34,349 bases of DNA from CAYNLG01 sp964397995 (GCA_964397995.1 CAYNLG010000038.1:1-34349), one strand, 5' to 3'. Shown: positions 1 through 8,117, counted from the first letter of the stretch. Translations and numbers: made by a program. Notes: generated by a model from the letters alone, not told the origin.

Positions 1-832
1 GGTGGCCTGGGACCTCCTCAACCGCTGCCTCGACTGGTGCCGCGAGGCCGACCTCCGGGCCGTCGTCGACCTCCACATCCTCCGCTGCCACTACTTCAAC
101 GCCCCGGAGCGGCCGCTCTTCACGGAGGCCAAGTGGCCGGGCGTCTTCGCCAACCTCTGGCGCGACCTCTCGAAGGGTCTCCGCGAGCGCCCAAACGACT
201 GGGTCGCCTACGAGCTCATGAACGAGCCCGTCGCCGACGACCCGGAGGACTGGAACCGCGTCTACCCGGCGGCCTACGAGGCCATCCGTGAGGCCGAGCC
301 CGAGCGAACCATCATCCTCGGTTCGAACGAGTGGAGCCAGGCTCGGACGATGGCCGTCCTCCGGGTCCCGGAGGGCGACCCGCACCTCGTCCTCACCTAC
401 CACTACTACAACTCGATGCTCATCACGCACTACCAGGCCCGGTTCGTCGACGCCTGCGCCCGGCTCGAAGCGCCCATCCGCTACCCGGGCATCCCGATTG
501 CCGCCGAGGACTACGCGCGGCTCGACCCCGAGACGCGGGCGATGGCGGCCAAGTGGAACCTGTACTGCGGGCCGGAGATGATGGCGGCCGAGATGCGGAC
601 CCCGCTGGAGGTACGGGCCCGGACGGGCCTGCCGCTCTACTGCGGCGAGTTCGGCGTCATCGGCAACGCCCCGGGCTCCGTCCGCGCGGCCTGGCTGCGC
701 GACCTCGTGCGGACGTGCGAGACCCTCGGCGTCGCGTGGGCCGTCTGGACGTGGAAGGGCGGCTTCGGGATGTACGACGCCGACGGCCGCCGCACGGCGG
801 CCCTCGACGGCGTGCTGGCGGGCTTCGCGTAG
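1..832 (+). CDS. Glycoside hydrolase family 5 (cellulase-like), 5'-partial
   Basis: This is the C-terminal 276 residues of a GH5-type TIM-barrel glycosidase; the reading frame is open to the window edge, so the start lies upstream. The proposed acid/base Glu is in ELMNEP (Glu at about residue 75 of the visible part) and the nucleophile Glu is in LYCGEFGV (about residue 216). A YHYY stretch (about 133-136) and a late W-T-W-K segment fit the substrate-cleft aromatic residues of GH5. The family hydrolyses beta-linked glucans, mannans and related glycans with retention of configuration. No signal peptide can be judged because the N-terminus is missing. A GH2 enzyme and an SGNH esterase lie nearby on the opposite strand, which suggests a polysaccharide-degradation neighbourhood. 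The exact substrate cannot be assigned. Confidence 0.85.
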   Translation, partial: VAWDLLNRCLDWCREADLRAVVDLHILRCHYFNAPERPLFTEAKWPGVFANLWRDLSKGLRERPNDWVAYELMNEPVADDPEDWNRVYPAAYEAIREAEPERTIILGSNEWSQARTMAVLRVPEGDPHLVLTYHYYNSMLITHYQARFVDACARLEAPIRYPGIPIAAEDYARLDPETRAMAAKWNLYCGPEMMAAEMRTPLEVRARTGLPLYCGEFGVIGNAPGSVRAAWLRDLVRTCETLGVAWAVWTWKGGFGMYDADGRRTAALDGVLAGFA

Positions 833-868
833 GGCGTGGGCGGCGGCGCGGCGCGCAGTTTTTTGCGT

Positions 869-888
869 CCCCCCCCCCCGAGGGGGGG
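869..888. repeat. C11-GA-G7 homopolymer palindrome
   Basis: A run of eleven C, then GA, then seven G lies in the gap between the GH5 gene and the next start codon. The tracts could pair as a hairpin, and a T-run (859-864) sits just upstream. It could terminate or insulate transcription, be a slippage-prone tract, or have an inaccurate length in the assembly. No U-tract follows the stem on the plus strand. Confidence 0.5.
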
Positions 889-928
889 TTCAATCCGTCT
901 GGGTACGCCACGGCACGGAGGCAATGCG

Positions 929-2190
929 ATGGCCCACCACTTCCCGCCGCGTTTCGCCTGCGTTGTCACGCTCCTTGCGCTGGCCGCGTCGGCGGGAGCG
1001 GCGCCGGGCGACCAGCCGACGGACGACGCGGACGCGCAGGCCCGCGCCTTGGTCGAGGACCTCTACGGGGCCGAGATGGCCCGCGTCAAAGCCACCCCGG
1101 CCGGCACGGACGACGCCGAACTGGCGCGGCGTCTGCTCGAGGCCGCCGGCGCCGTGGCCGACCAGCCCGCCCTGCGTGCTCTCCTCCACGCGCATGTCAT
1201 CGAGCTCGGCACGCGGGACGCGAGCGGCCACGCGGCCGCGCTCGATGCCTTTCGCCACATCGAGACGGATGCCCCGGCGCGGGCCGCCCCGGCCCGCGAG
1301 GCCCTGTTGCCCGTCTACCGGGAGGCCTTCCAGAGGGCCGGCGCGCGTGACGCGGGGGCCAAGGCGCTGGCGGGACGCGAGCTGGTCGACGCCCTGCTGG
1401 CGGTGGTCAAGGCCAAGTGCGAGGCCCTCGACGTGGACGCCTGCCTGCCGCTGCTGCGCGAGGCGGGGGCGGTCGCCCGCGGCGCCCAACTCCAGGACTG
1501 CGTCCAGACGGTGCAGACCGCTCAGACCGACGTCGTGGCCCTCCGCCGGACGGCCGGCCTAGTCCGGCGGTTGGAGGCCGCCGTCGAGGCCGACCCCGCG
1601 AACGACGCCGCCCGCCGCAGCCTCGTCGAACTCTTCCTCCTGCAACTCGACGACCCGGCCAGGGCGGGCGGGTCGTGGCGGCGGCCTGCGAAGACGGCTC
1701 CGCGCACGTCTGGGCGGTGGAGACGGGCAAGGAGGCGCCCCCGATTCCCGCCTCCGCCCCAATCGCCTTCACCCCCGGCGGCGAGCGCCTCTTCATCTTG
1801 AGCCGCACTGAAGGCGGCTCCGGTGCGGGCCTGTGCGAGGTCCGCACCGGGCGCAAGCTGTGGACGTTTTCCGGGTATTGGAGACGAGACGCCCCCGTCT
1901 TCGGCAAAGACGGCAAAACGGTGATGCTGGCGCATGGGAGCCGGGCCCTCGTGCTGAACCTGGAAACCGGCCAACCCGCAGCCGAGCACGCTATGCCCGA
2001 CCCGGTATCGGCGGCAACGTTCCGCCCCGACGGCCGCGTCTCGTACAGTATGCAGAAAGGCGGCACAATCCGGGCCTTCGAGGCCGCCAGCGGCAAGGAA
2101 ATCTGGGCCCGCCGCCTGCAGAACGGCCATGGGGGCACACTGACCTTGACGAGCGACGGCAAGGTGCTGGTGGCCGCCATGAACGGCCCG
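929..2190 (+). pseudogene. Broken secreted protein with WD40/PQQ-like repeat remnant
   Basis: An ORF starts at ATG 929 after a GGAG-like site (917-920). It has a signal peptide (hydrophobic stretch ending at about ASAGAA) and an alpha-helical, TPR-like region with Ala/Leu-rich repeats. At about 1661-1672, in a G-rich run, the meaningful reading switches to another frame. That frame encodes a beta-propeller segment with at least four blades (DGSAHVWAVETGKE, GLCEVRTGRKLWTF, TIRAFEAASGKEIW and similar) up to about 2187. Frame one then becomes Arg/Pro-rich nonsense. The propeller is cut off where the opposite-strand GH2 gene ends, with no natural terminus. One missing base in the G-rich run would join the frames, but the propeller begins mid-blade, so a larger deletion is also possible. 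The propeller part is visibly less GC-rich than its neighbours. The function of the intact gene is unknown. Confidence 0.65.
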
Positions 2191-2201
2191 CCGCGCGCCG
2201 C

Positions 2202-3995
2202 TCACCCCCGCTCCGCCGCGGCCGGCCGCTGCTGGGCCGCGCGCAGCCGTGCGAGGTCCAGCTTCCGGCTGCGGTCGAACCGCACCACCCCGTTCTGCTC
2301 CTGGTAGACGTCCGTCAGTTGCGTGTAGCAGTAGCCGAAGAGGCCGGGCGTCTCCAGCAGCGCCCCGGTCAGGCCCTCGAAGCGCTCGTAGAACTCGGCC
2401 TCGCTCTGCGGCCGGTCACCGTACCCCCACGAGGCGTCGCCCTCGGGGGCGCCCGGGTTCCACCAGATGCCGCCGAATTCGCTCACCATCACGGGCTGGC
2501 CGCCGTACGGCTGCGACATTGATTCGCCGTAGTGGACGTTGACGTAGGGCCGGCCTTCGCCAGTCGCGGCGTGGCGTTCGCGGAGTTCGGCCGGGTCCTG
2601 GGTGTAGTCGTGCGAGTCCCAGACGTCGGTGGCGGGCGAGCGGTGGGCGTAGCCGGAGGCCTCGAGCACCGGCCGCGTCGGGTCCGCCAGGTGCGTCGCG
2701 TCCACCAGACCACGCGTCAGGTCGTCGTAGACGTCCATGCGGTCGCGGCGGACCTCGCGGACCTCATTCAGAGGACACCACCCGACGATGGACGGGTGAT
2801 TCACGTCCCGCCGCAGCACCTCCAGCCACTGGGCGAGCATCGCCGCCGCCGGCTGGTGCCGCGCCGCTTCCGCCAGGCCCCGTTCGCCGGTGCGGATGCC
2901 CCAGTCGCCGAACTCGCCCCAGACGAGGTACCCGAGCCGGTCGGCGTGGTAGAGGAACCGGTCCTCGACCACCTTCTGGTGCAGCCGCGCCCCGTTGAAG
3001 CCCGCCTCCATGGCGATGCGGATGTCCTGTTCCAGGGCCTCGTCGCTCGGTGCGGTCATCACCCCGTCGGGCCAGTAGCCCTGGTCAAGGACCAGCCGCT
3101 GAAAGAGGGGCTTCCCGTTCAGCGTCATCGCGAGGCCGTCGACGCCGACCGCCCGGAGGCCCGCGTAGCTCTCGGCCCGGTCGACCACATCGCCGCCGGC
3201 GTCCAGGAGCTCGACCGCCAGGCCGTAGAGGTGCGGATCGTCCGGCGACCACGGCCGCACCCGTTCGTCCGGGATGACCAGGTCGAGCGTCGGGGTGAAG
3301 TCCGGCCCGACGGGGCAGGTGTCGGAGGCGACCTCGCCCGCCTCGTCCGTGAGCGTCGCCCGCACGGTCATCCCCGCCGCCGGCCCCGCGACGGGCTGGG
3401 TCATACGGAACCGCGGGCGCGCGAGGTCCGGCACGATGTGAGGCCGCTGCAGGTGGGCCGCCGGCACGGGTTCCAGCCAGACCGTTTGCCACAGGCCCGT
3501 CGTCCGCGTGTACAGGCAGCCGCGGTTGGCGTAGTCCGGGCACTGTTTGCCGCGCGGCTTCGGGATGCGGGCATCGTCGCGGCAGCGGATGACCAGCGTC
3601 ACGGCCTCGCCGGGGGCGGCCGCCCCGGTCAAGTCGCACGTGAACGGTGTGAACCCGCCGCGATGGCGGCCGACCTCCGTCCCGTTGGCCCAGACGGTGG
3701 CCTCGTAGTCGGCCGCCCCGATGTGCAGCAGCACCCGCCGCCCGGCCCAGTCTTTCGGGACGGCCACCTCGCGCCGGTACCAGACAGCATTCATGAAGTC
3801 TGTGTGCTCGATGCCGGAAAGAGGCGATTCCGGGCAAAACGGGACGACGATCCGGTCGGCCAGGTCCCGCTCCGCCAGGCCGCGCTCGAGCCCCGAGTCG
3901 CCGACGTCGATCTCGAACTGCCACGGGCCGTTCAGGTTCAGCCAGTCCGGCCGGGCCCACTGCGGTCGGGGGTACTCGGGGCGGGGGACGTCCAT
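2202..3995 (-). CDS. Glycoside hydrolase family 2 protein (beta-galactosidase/glucuronidase-like)
   Basis: The 597-residue protein has the three-part GH2 core. An N-terminal jelly-roll sugar-binding domain (about 15-180, with W-Y-R-R-E and a later TTGLWQTVWLE segment) is followed by an immunoglobulin-like domain (about 190-290) and a TIM barrel (about 290-590). Catalytic residues are visible as the acid/base Glu of CPLNE (Glu411) and the nucleophile Glu of MVSEFGG (Glu506). GH2 enzymes are retaining exo-glycosidases acting on beta-galactosides, glucuronides or mannosides; the sequence alone does not choose among these. There is no signal peptide, so it is probably cytoplasmic and acts on imported oligosaccharides. 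The start is ATG 3995 with GGAG at 4002-4005. It lies 61 bases downstream of the SGNH esterase on the same strand, so the two are likely co-transcribed. Confidence 0.9.
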   Translation of the reverse strand: MDVPRPEYPRPQWARPDWLNLNGPWQFEIDVGDSGLERGLAERDLADRIVVPFCPESPLSGIEHTDFMNAVWYRREVAVPKDWAGRRVLLHIGAADYEATVWANGTEVGRHRGGFTPFTCDLTGAAAPGEAVTLVIRCRDDARIPKPRGKQCPDYANRGCLYTRTTGLWQTVWLEPVPAAHLQRPHIVPDLARPRFRMTQPVAGPAAGMTVRATLTDEAGEVASDTCPVGPDFTPTLDLVIPDERVRPWSPDDPHLYGLAVELLDAGGDVVDRAESYAGLRAVGVDGLAMTLNGKPLFQRLVLDQGYWPDGVMTAPSDEALEQDIRIAMEAGFNGARLHQKVVEDRFLYHADRLGYLVWGEFGDWGIRTGERGLAEAARHQPAAAMLAQWLEVLRRDVNHPSIVGWCPLNEVREVRRDRMDVYDDLTRGLVDATHLADPTRPVLEASGYAHRSPATDVWDSHDYTQDPAELRERHAATGEGRPYVNVHYGESMSQPYGGQPVMVSEFGGIWWNPGAPEGDASWGYGDRPQSEAEFYERFEGLTGALLETPGLFGYCYTQLTDVYQEQNGVVRFDRSRKLDLARLRAAQQRPAAAERG

Positions 3996-4056
3996 GCGGC
4001 GCTCCTTTGCATCATTCAGGTGCGGTGAGTCGGACCTCGGCGGTGCGGCGGCGGCC

Positions 4057-4719
4057 CTACCAAGCCATCGCCTTCAGCCAGGCGTGGGCCATCACGCGGT
4101 GGCCCGTCACGTTCGGGTGGACCGGCTCCGGGCAGAAGTCGTTCGGGTCGCGGTACTTCAGCTGCTCCTGAAAGACGTCGTGAAATGGCACGTGGACGGC
4201 GTCGAACGCGGCGGCCAGGTCGCGGACGGCGCCGCGGTACCCGTCCAGCATCCCGAGCACCATGCCGCGCCGGCCCTCGGGCTCGGATTCGCGGCTGATG
4301 AAGAAGGGCTCCAGGAGGACGAGCCGGGCCTCGGTCTCGTCACGGACGCGGCCGAGGAGCGTTTCGAGGTTGGCCCGGTACCGCGCGGCATCGACGTGGG
4401 CCTCGTGGTTCGGGTTGAACCAGCGGCACAGATCGTTGATGCCGATCATGAGCGAGACCCAGTCCGGCCGCACGTGGATGCAGTCGTCCGTCCACCGGAT
4501 AAGCAGGTCCTCGGTGGTGTGCCCGCTGATGCCGCGGTTGACGTAGCGGATGCGGCGGTCGGGGTAGCGGGCGGTGATGAGGTCGATCACCATGTGAGCG
4601 TAGCCCCAGCCGTAGGGGTAGTGCTGGTTGCGGCGGTCGGTGTCGGTGATGGAGTCGCCCTGGAAGAGGAGCGTCTGCCCGTCCTGGACGGGGAAGGCCT
4701 CGGGCTGCTGGATCGGCAT
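4057..4719 (-). CDS. SGNH/GDSL-family hydrolase (probable carbohydrate esterase)
   Basis: This 220-residue protein matches the SGNH hydrolase fold. Block I is GDSITD with nucleophile Ser23, a Gly in block II sits near GISGHTTED, block III is GIND (Gly93-Asn95), and block V is EPVHPN with His201. The usual Asp of the D-x-x-H pair is Glu198 here. Family members deacylate sugars, xylan, rhamnogalacturonan or lipids. Placement immediately upstream of a GH2 gene suggests removal of acetyl groups from an oligosaccharide. There is no signal peptide, so cytoplasmic action is likely. The start is ATG 4719, supported by AAGGA at 4727-4731. The much longer open frame upstream on this strand is antisense to larA and is not part of the gene. 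Confidence 0.88.
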   Translation of the reverse strand: MPIQQPEAFPVQDGQTLLFQGDSITDTDRRNQHYPYGWGYAHMVIDLITARYPDRRIRYVNRGISGHTTEDLLIRWTDDCIHVRPDWVSLMIGINDLCRWFNPNHEAHVDAARYRANLETLLGRVRDETEARLVLLEPFFISRESEPEGRRGMVLGMLDGYRGAVRDLAAAFDAVHVPFHDVFQEQLKYRDPNDFCPEPVHPNVTGHRVMAHAWLKAMAW

Positions 4720-4768
4720 GCGTCGGTCCTTTCGCTGGCGTCCCGGCCACCCGCCGGGCGGGGCGGCC

Positions 4769-4797
4769 ATCGTAGAAGCGCGCGACGGGAGGTGCCA
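4769..4797 (-). promoter_or_regulatory. Possible promoter for the SGNH-GH2 unit
   Basis: Read on the minus strand, TACGAT (4769-4774) lies 17 bases after TGGCAC (4792-4797). The -10 match is fair and equals the one before the tandem kinase at 19380, but the -35 match is poor. It is divergent from the larA promoter. Confidence 0.3.
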
Positions 4798-4822
4798 CGG
4801 TTTTCGTGGAACCCGTCGGGCC

Positions 4823-4851
4823 TTGTGGCAACGGCGGAGCGGGCCTATAAC
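4823..4851 (+). promoter_or_regulatory. larA promoter, leaderless
   Basis: TTGTGG (4823-4828), a 17-base spacer and TATAAC (4846-4851). Only six bases separate the -10 box from ATG 4858, so transcription should begin at or next to the A of the start codon. No Shine-Dalgarno sequence precedes the gene, which agrees with a leaderless mRNA. Confidence 0.7.
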
Positions 4852-4857
4852 GAGGCC

Positions 4858-6171
4858 ATGCGCGTCGTGCTCCCCTACGCCGATACCCACGTCACGTTGG
4901 CCGTGCCGGACCGGCATCTGGCGGGCGTCGTGGAGCCCGCCTGGCCGGGCGCCCTGGACGACCCGCGCGGCGCGGTTCGGCAGGCGCTGACCGCGCCTGT
5001 CGCGTCGCCGCCGCTGGCGGCCCTCGTGCGTGAGCGCATGGCCGCGGCGGGTCCCGCGCCGCGGACGTGCATCCTGGTGAGCGACCTGACGCGGCCGTGT
5101 CCGACGCCGGACGTCCTGCTGCCGCTGCTGGGGGCCCTGGAAGACGCCGGCGCCCCGGCCGCGGGGGTCACGGTGCTCGTCGCGGCAGGGCTGCACGCGC
5201 CGACCTGCGGGCGCGATCTCGTCCGCCTTCTCGGCCCCGAAGTCCTCGGCCGCGTCCGCGTTCTCAATCACATGAGCCGCGAGCCGGACACATTGGTCGA
5301 CCTCGGGCCGACGGAGCGGGGGACGCCGGTACTGCTCGCGCGGCCGTGGGTGGAGGCGGACCTGCGGATCGCGACCGGCGTCGTCGAGCCGCACCTCATG
5401 GCCGGTTTCGGCGGCGGGCGCAAGGCCGTCTGCCCCGGCGTCGCCGGCGAGGCCACCGTCATGGCGTGGCACAGCCCCGCGCTGCTGGAGCACCCGCGGA
5501 CGCGACCGGGGGTGCTGGAGGGCAACCCGGAGCACGAGGAGGCCTTGGCCGTCGCGGACCGGTGCCCGCCTCACCTCATCCTGAACGTAACCGTCTCGCG
5601 TGGCATGCGGTTGACGGGCGTCTTCGCCGGGGCCATGCGCGAAGCCCACGCCGCCGCCGTCGCGCACCTCCGCGACCACGCCGCCCGGCCCGTGGCCGCG
5701 CCGTGCGACGTGCTCGTGGCCTCGAGCGGCGGGCGGCCGCTGGACAAGAGCCTGTACGGGGCCGAGAAAGGCATCCTGCCGGGCCTGGCGGTCCTGAAGC
5801 CCGGCGGCACGATTCTTTGGGTGGCGGGGCTGGAAGGGGGCCTGGGCTCGCCCGAGTTTGCCGCCCTCTGCCGCCGGTACGCGACCCTCGAGGCGTTCCT
5901 TGAGGCCGTCACCGCCCCGGGGGCACCCGTCACCAAGGACCAGTGGGCCCTGGAGAACCTCTCGAAGGCCCTGCGGCACGCGGGGGAGGTCCTGCTCTGG
6001 TCCGACCGGTGCCCGCCGGAGGTTCAGGCCGAGATGTTCGTGCATCCGGTTGCCTCGCTGGAGGCGGGCCTTGCACGGGCGATCGCGCGCCACGGGCCGG
6101 ACACGCGGGTCCTCGTCCTTCCGTGGGGACCGTACACGCTGCCGTACCTGGAAGAGGAGGGCCGCCCGTGA
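4858..6171 (+). CDS. larA: LarA-family nickel-pincer-nucleotide-dependent racemase/epimerase (DUF2088)
   Basis: This 437-residue protein aligns with the lactate racemase LarA family. The residues known in Lactiplantibacillus LarA (His108, His174, cofactor-bearing Lys184, His200) correspond here to His113 (AAGLHAPT), His179 (VEPHLMAGF), Lys189 (GGGRKAVCPG) and His205 (MAWHSP). All are offset by five, so the active site looks intact. A SDLTRPCPTP segment (75-84) is the usual N-terminal motif. The family racemises or epimerises alpha-hydroxy acids using a covalent Ni-pincer cofactor made by LarB, LarE and LarC, none of which lies in the window; the substrate here is unknown. ATG 4858 is chosen because a promoter places transcription start there. 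The stop overlaps the next gene's GTG by four bases (GTGA), so the two are translationally coupled. Confidence 0.85.
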   Translation: MRVVLPYADTHVTLAVPDRHLAGVVEPAWPGALDDPRGAVRQALTAPVASPPLAALVRERMAAAGPAPRTCILVSDLTRPCPTPDVLLPLLGALEDAGAPAAGVTVLVAAGLHAPTCGRDLVRLLGPEVLGRVRVLNHMSREPDTLVDLGPTERGTPVLLARPWVEADLRIATGVVEPHLMAGFGGGRKAVCPGVAGEATVMAWHSPALLEHPRTRPGVLEGNPEHEEALAVADRCPPHLILNVTVSRGMRLTGVFAGAMREAHAAAVAHLRDHAARPVAAPCDVLVASSGGRPLDKSLYGAEKGILPGLAVLKPGGTILWVAGLEGGLGSPEFAALCRRYATLEAFLEAVTAPGAPVTKDQWALENLSKALRHAGEVLLWSDRCPPEVQAEMFVHPVASLEAGLARAIARHGPDTRVLVLPWGPYTLPYLEEEGRP

Positions 6172-6836
6172 CTGAGCCGCGCTTCGCCTATCCCGTTGCC
6201 CTGGAGCTCGGCGGCCGCGACTGCCTCGTCGTGGGCGGCGGGGGGGTGGCCCTGCGGAAGGCCCAGGCGCTCGCCGCCGCGGGGGCCCGCGTCCGCGTCG
6301 TCGCCCCGCGGCACGAGGCCGCGCTCGCCGAGGACGGCCGGTTCACGCTCATCAAGGCCGCGTACGCTCCGGAGTACGTCGCCGGGGCGCACCTCGTGGT
6401 GGCTGCCACCGACGACAAGGCCGTCAATCGCCGCGTCGCCGCCGACGCCCGGGCCGCCCGCGTCTGGGTCAACGTGGTCGACCGGCCGGAGCTGTGCGAC
6501 TTCATCGTGCCGGCCCGCCTGCAGCGCGGGCACCTGACGGTGGCCATCTCGACCGGCGGGGCCGCCCCCCGGCTCTCGGCCCGGCTGCGGCGGGAGTTGG
6601 AGCCCCGCTTCGGCGAGGAGTACGCCGTCTACACCGAGGTCATGGGCGCCCTCAGGACACGGATCAAGGCGGCCGGCCTCGGCCGGACAACGCGGAAACA
6701 GGTCTTCGAGCGCCTGGCCGAGGACGACCTGCTGGAGGCGGCGCGGCAGGGGCGCGAGGCCCTGTCGGAGGCGGCCGAAGCGGCGGTGCGGGAGATCCTG
6801 GGGCTGGATTGGGAGGGGGGCGGCGCTGCCCCGTGA
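6168..6836 (+). CDS. Precorrin-2 dehydrogenase / sirohydrochlorin synthase (SirC/Met8/CysG-N type)
   Basis: This 222-residue protein has an N-terminal NAD-binding Rossmann fold (CLVVGGGGVALRKA, about 18-31; then VVAATDD and VNVVDRPELCDFIVPA). A central IST-GGAAPRLSARLRRELE segment is typical of the CysG N-terminal/Met8 family, followed by a helical C-terminus. The enzyme oxidises precorrin-2 to sirohydrochlorin with NAD+ on the siroheme, heme d1, alternative heme or cobalamin route. No methyltransferase domain is fused, and ferrochelatase activity cannot be judged. The start is GTG 6168, overlapping the larA stop (GTGA). In other bacteria such genes often sit beside hemA or scp genes; here the partner is larA, and scpB is convergent. 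Confidence 0.88.
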   Translation: MTEPRFAYPVALELGGRDCLVVGGGGVALRKAQALAAAGARVRVVAPRHEAALAEDGRFTLIKAAYAPEYVAGAHLVVAATDDKAVNRRVAADARAARVWVNVVDRPELCDFIVPARLQRGHLTVAISTGGAAPRLSARLRRELEPRFGEEYAVYTEVMGALRTRIKAAGLGRTTRKQVFERLAEDDLLEAARQGREALSEAAEAAVREILGLDWEGGGAAP

Positions 6837-6841
6837 CGGAT

Positions 6842-6896
6842 CCCGGGCCGTTCGAGCCCCGAGCGGGAAGCTCGGGGTCATGCGCCCGGCCCCGGG
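6842..6896. terminator. Bidirectional hairpin between convergent genes
   Basis: A perfect 8-base stem, CCCCGAGC (6857-6864) with GCTCGGGG (6870-6877) and loop GGGAA, sits in the 82-base gap between two convergent genes. Outer arms (6842-6850 and 6887-6896) can extend it with one bulge. No U-tract follows on either strand, so it is terminator-like rather than a classic intrinsic terminator. Confidence 0.5.
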
Positions 6897-6918
6897 TGCG
6901 CTCTTCGCAGGAACGTGC

Positions 6919-7446
6919 CTACGGCTCGACGAGCTGCTTCGCGTCCGGCAGGTCCTTGATGCTCCCGAGGCCGAACGCCTGAAGGAACTTCTTCGTCGTC
7001 CCGTAGAGCAGCGGTCGGCCGAGGGCATCGCTCCGCCCGGCCACACGGACCAGGCCCTTCTCCATCAGCGTCCGGATCATGTCCCCGCACGCCACGCCCC
7101 GGATGTCTTCGATCTCCGCCCGGCCGACGGGTTGCTTGTAGGCGATGATGGCCAGCGTCTCCAGGGCCGCCTGCGAGAACCGCTGCCGGCTCCGCTGGCG
7201 CACGAGTTTCGCCAGGTACCCGTTGTACTCCGGGCGCGTCAGGATCTGGAACCCGCCGGCGATCTCTTCGACGGTGAAGGCGCGGGCGGTTTCGGCATAG
7301 TCGGCCACGAGGACGGCCACGGCCTCGCGGACCATGGCGACGGTCACGTCCTCACCGGCGGCGTCGGCCAAGCGGTCGGCCGAGACGGGCTCGTCGCTCG
7401 CGAAGAGGATCGCCTCGACGATGGTCTTCAGGGGGGGTTCGCTCAT
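6919..7446 (-). CDS. scpB: Segregation and condensation protein B
   Basis: The 175-residue protein is ScpB, the winged-helix (kite) subunit of the SMC-ScpA-ScpB condensin that helps separate replicated chromosomes. Family signatures are the N-terminal KTIVEAILFASDEPVS, the central ETLAIIAYKQPVGRAEIEDIRG, and GRPLLYGTTKKFLQAFGL near the C-terminus. Length is normal. ATG 7446 is chosen over an in-frame TTG at 7482. There is no Shine-Dalgarno sequence before it, but a promoter ends seven bases upstream, so the message is probably leaderless and independent of the rnf genes just upstream. scpA is not in the window. Confidence 0.92.
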   Translation of the reverse strand: MSEPPLKTIVEAILFASDEPVSADRLADAAGEDVTVAMVREAVAVLVADYAETARAFTVEEIAGGFQILTRPEYNGYLAKLVRQRSRQRFSQAALETLAIIAYKQPVGRAEIEDIRGVACGDMIRTLMEKGLVRVAGRSDALGRPLLYGTTKKFLQAFGLGSIKDLPDAKQLVEP

Positions 7447-7453
7447 GGGCGAC

Positions 7454-7482
7454 AGGGTAGAGTCGCGGGGCGGCACGGTCAA
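7454..7482 (-). promoter_or_regulatory. scpB promoter, leaderless
   Basis: Read on the minus strand, TTGACC (7477-7482), a 17-base spacer and TACCCT (7454-7459). Seven bases separate the -10 box from ATG 7446, so the transcript should start at about the start codon. It lies in the 46-base gap between rnfG and scpB. Confidence 0.6.
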
Positions 7483-7492
7483 CGGTTTCCCG

Positions 7493-8101
7493 CTACCGTG
7501 CGGCCGCGATGCGCTCCAGGGCCTGGGCGACGGCCTGCTTCGTCGCGTTGGACGTGATGGTCGCCGCCGTGATGCCGTCGACCGTGGGGAGCTCGGCCTT
7601 CGTCTTGCCCCGGAACCGGTCCAGGAACGGGTTCACGAGCTGCTCGGTCTTGCCGGCCTCGCTCGGACCGAACAGCTTCTCCCAGAGGGTGTAGTTCGAC
7701 CGGGTCGCGGCCACGTTGGCCCCGAGGCCGGGGGTCTCCTGCTGCGCCAGGACGACCACACGGTGGACGGTCAGCCGTCCGCCCTCCTCGCGCGCGCCGA
7801 CCATGACCTCGACGGGCCCGGCGTAGCCGGCGGCCGAGCCGCTCGCGACGTAGGCGACGGGCGTGCCGTTCGCCTTGGCCACGTAGACGGCCTCCGGGCC
7901 GAAGGGCTCGCCGACGAGGGGGGCCCGGAGGTCGACCTCGGCGCCCTCCGGGACGACGGCCAGGATGGCGTCGCGCTTGGCCTCGACCTCGCGGGCGGCG
8001 ATGCGTGCGGCAAAGGTGCCGTACAGGGCCGCCACGCCGCCCCCGATGACGAGGGCGACGGCCGCCAGGATGAGCACGAACTTGACGATGTCGCGGAGCA
8101 T
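7493..8101 (-). CDS. rnfG: Electron transport complex subunit RnfG (FMN-binding)
   Basis: This 202-residue protein has one N-terminal membrane helix (about 7-28) and a periplasmic FMN-binding domain. QQETPGLGA (about 120-128) and the C-terminal DGITAATITSNAT are RnfG/NqrC signatures; Thr181 in T-A-A-T is the expected attachment site for covalently bound FMN. RnfG passes electrons within the Rnf complex, which couples ferredoxin:NAD+ electron transfer to Na+ or H+ pumping. It lies 16 bases downstream of rnfD and is probably co-transcribed with rnfC and rnfD. The canonical neighbours rnfE, rnfA and rnfB do not follow; scpB does. Confidence 0.9.
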   Translation of the reverse strand: MLRDIVKFVLILAAVALVIGGGVAALYGTFAARIAAREVEAKRDAILAVVPEGAEVDLRAPLVGEPFGPEAVYVAKANGTPVAYVASGSAAGYAGPVEVMVGAREEGGRLTVHRVVVLAQQETPGLGANVAATRSNYTLWEKLFGPSEAGKTEQLVNPFLDRFRGKTKAELPTVDGITAATITSNATKQAVAQALERIAAAR

Positions 8102-8117
8102 GGCACAGGGGCGACCG

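Noticed and set aside
4792..4800. Sigma54-like TGGCAC element upstream of the SGNH gene
   Set aside because: The matching TTGC element at the required spacing is absent.
4720..6093. Very long minus-strand open frame continuing from the SGNH gene across larA
   Set aside because: It is antisense to larA, whose family residues are all conserved; the translation is Arg/His/Pro-rich with no family motifs. The SGNH gene has its own ATG and ribosome-binding site at 4719.
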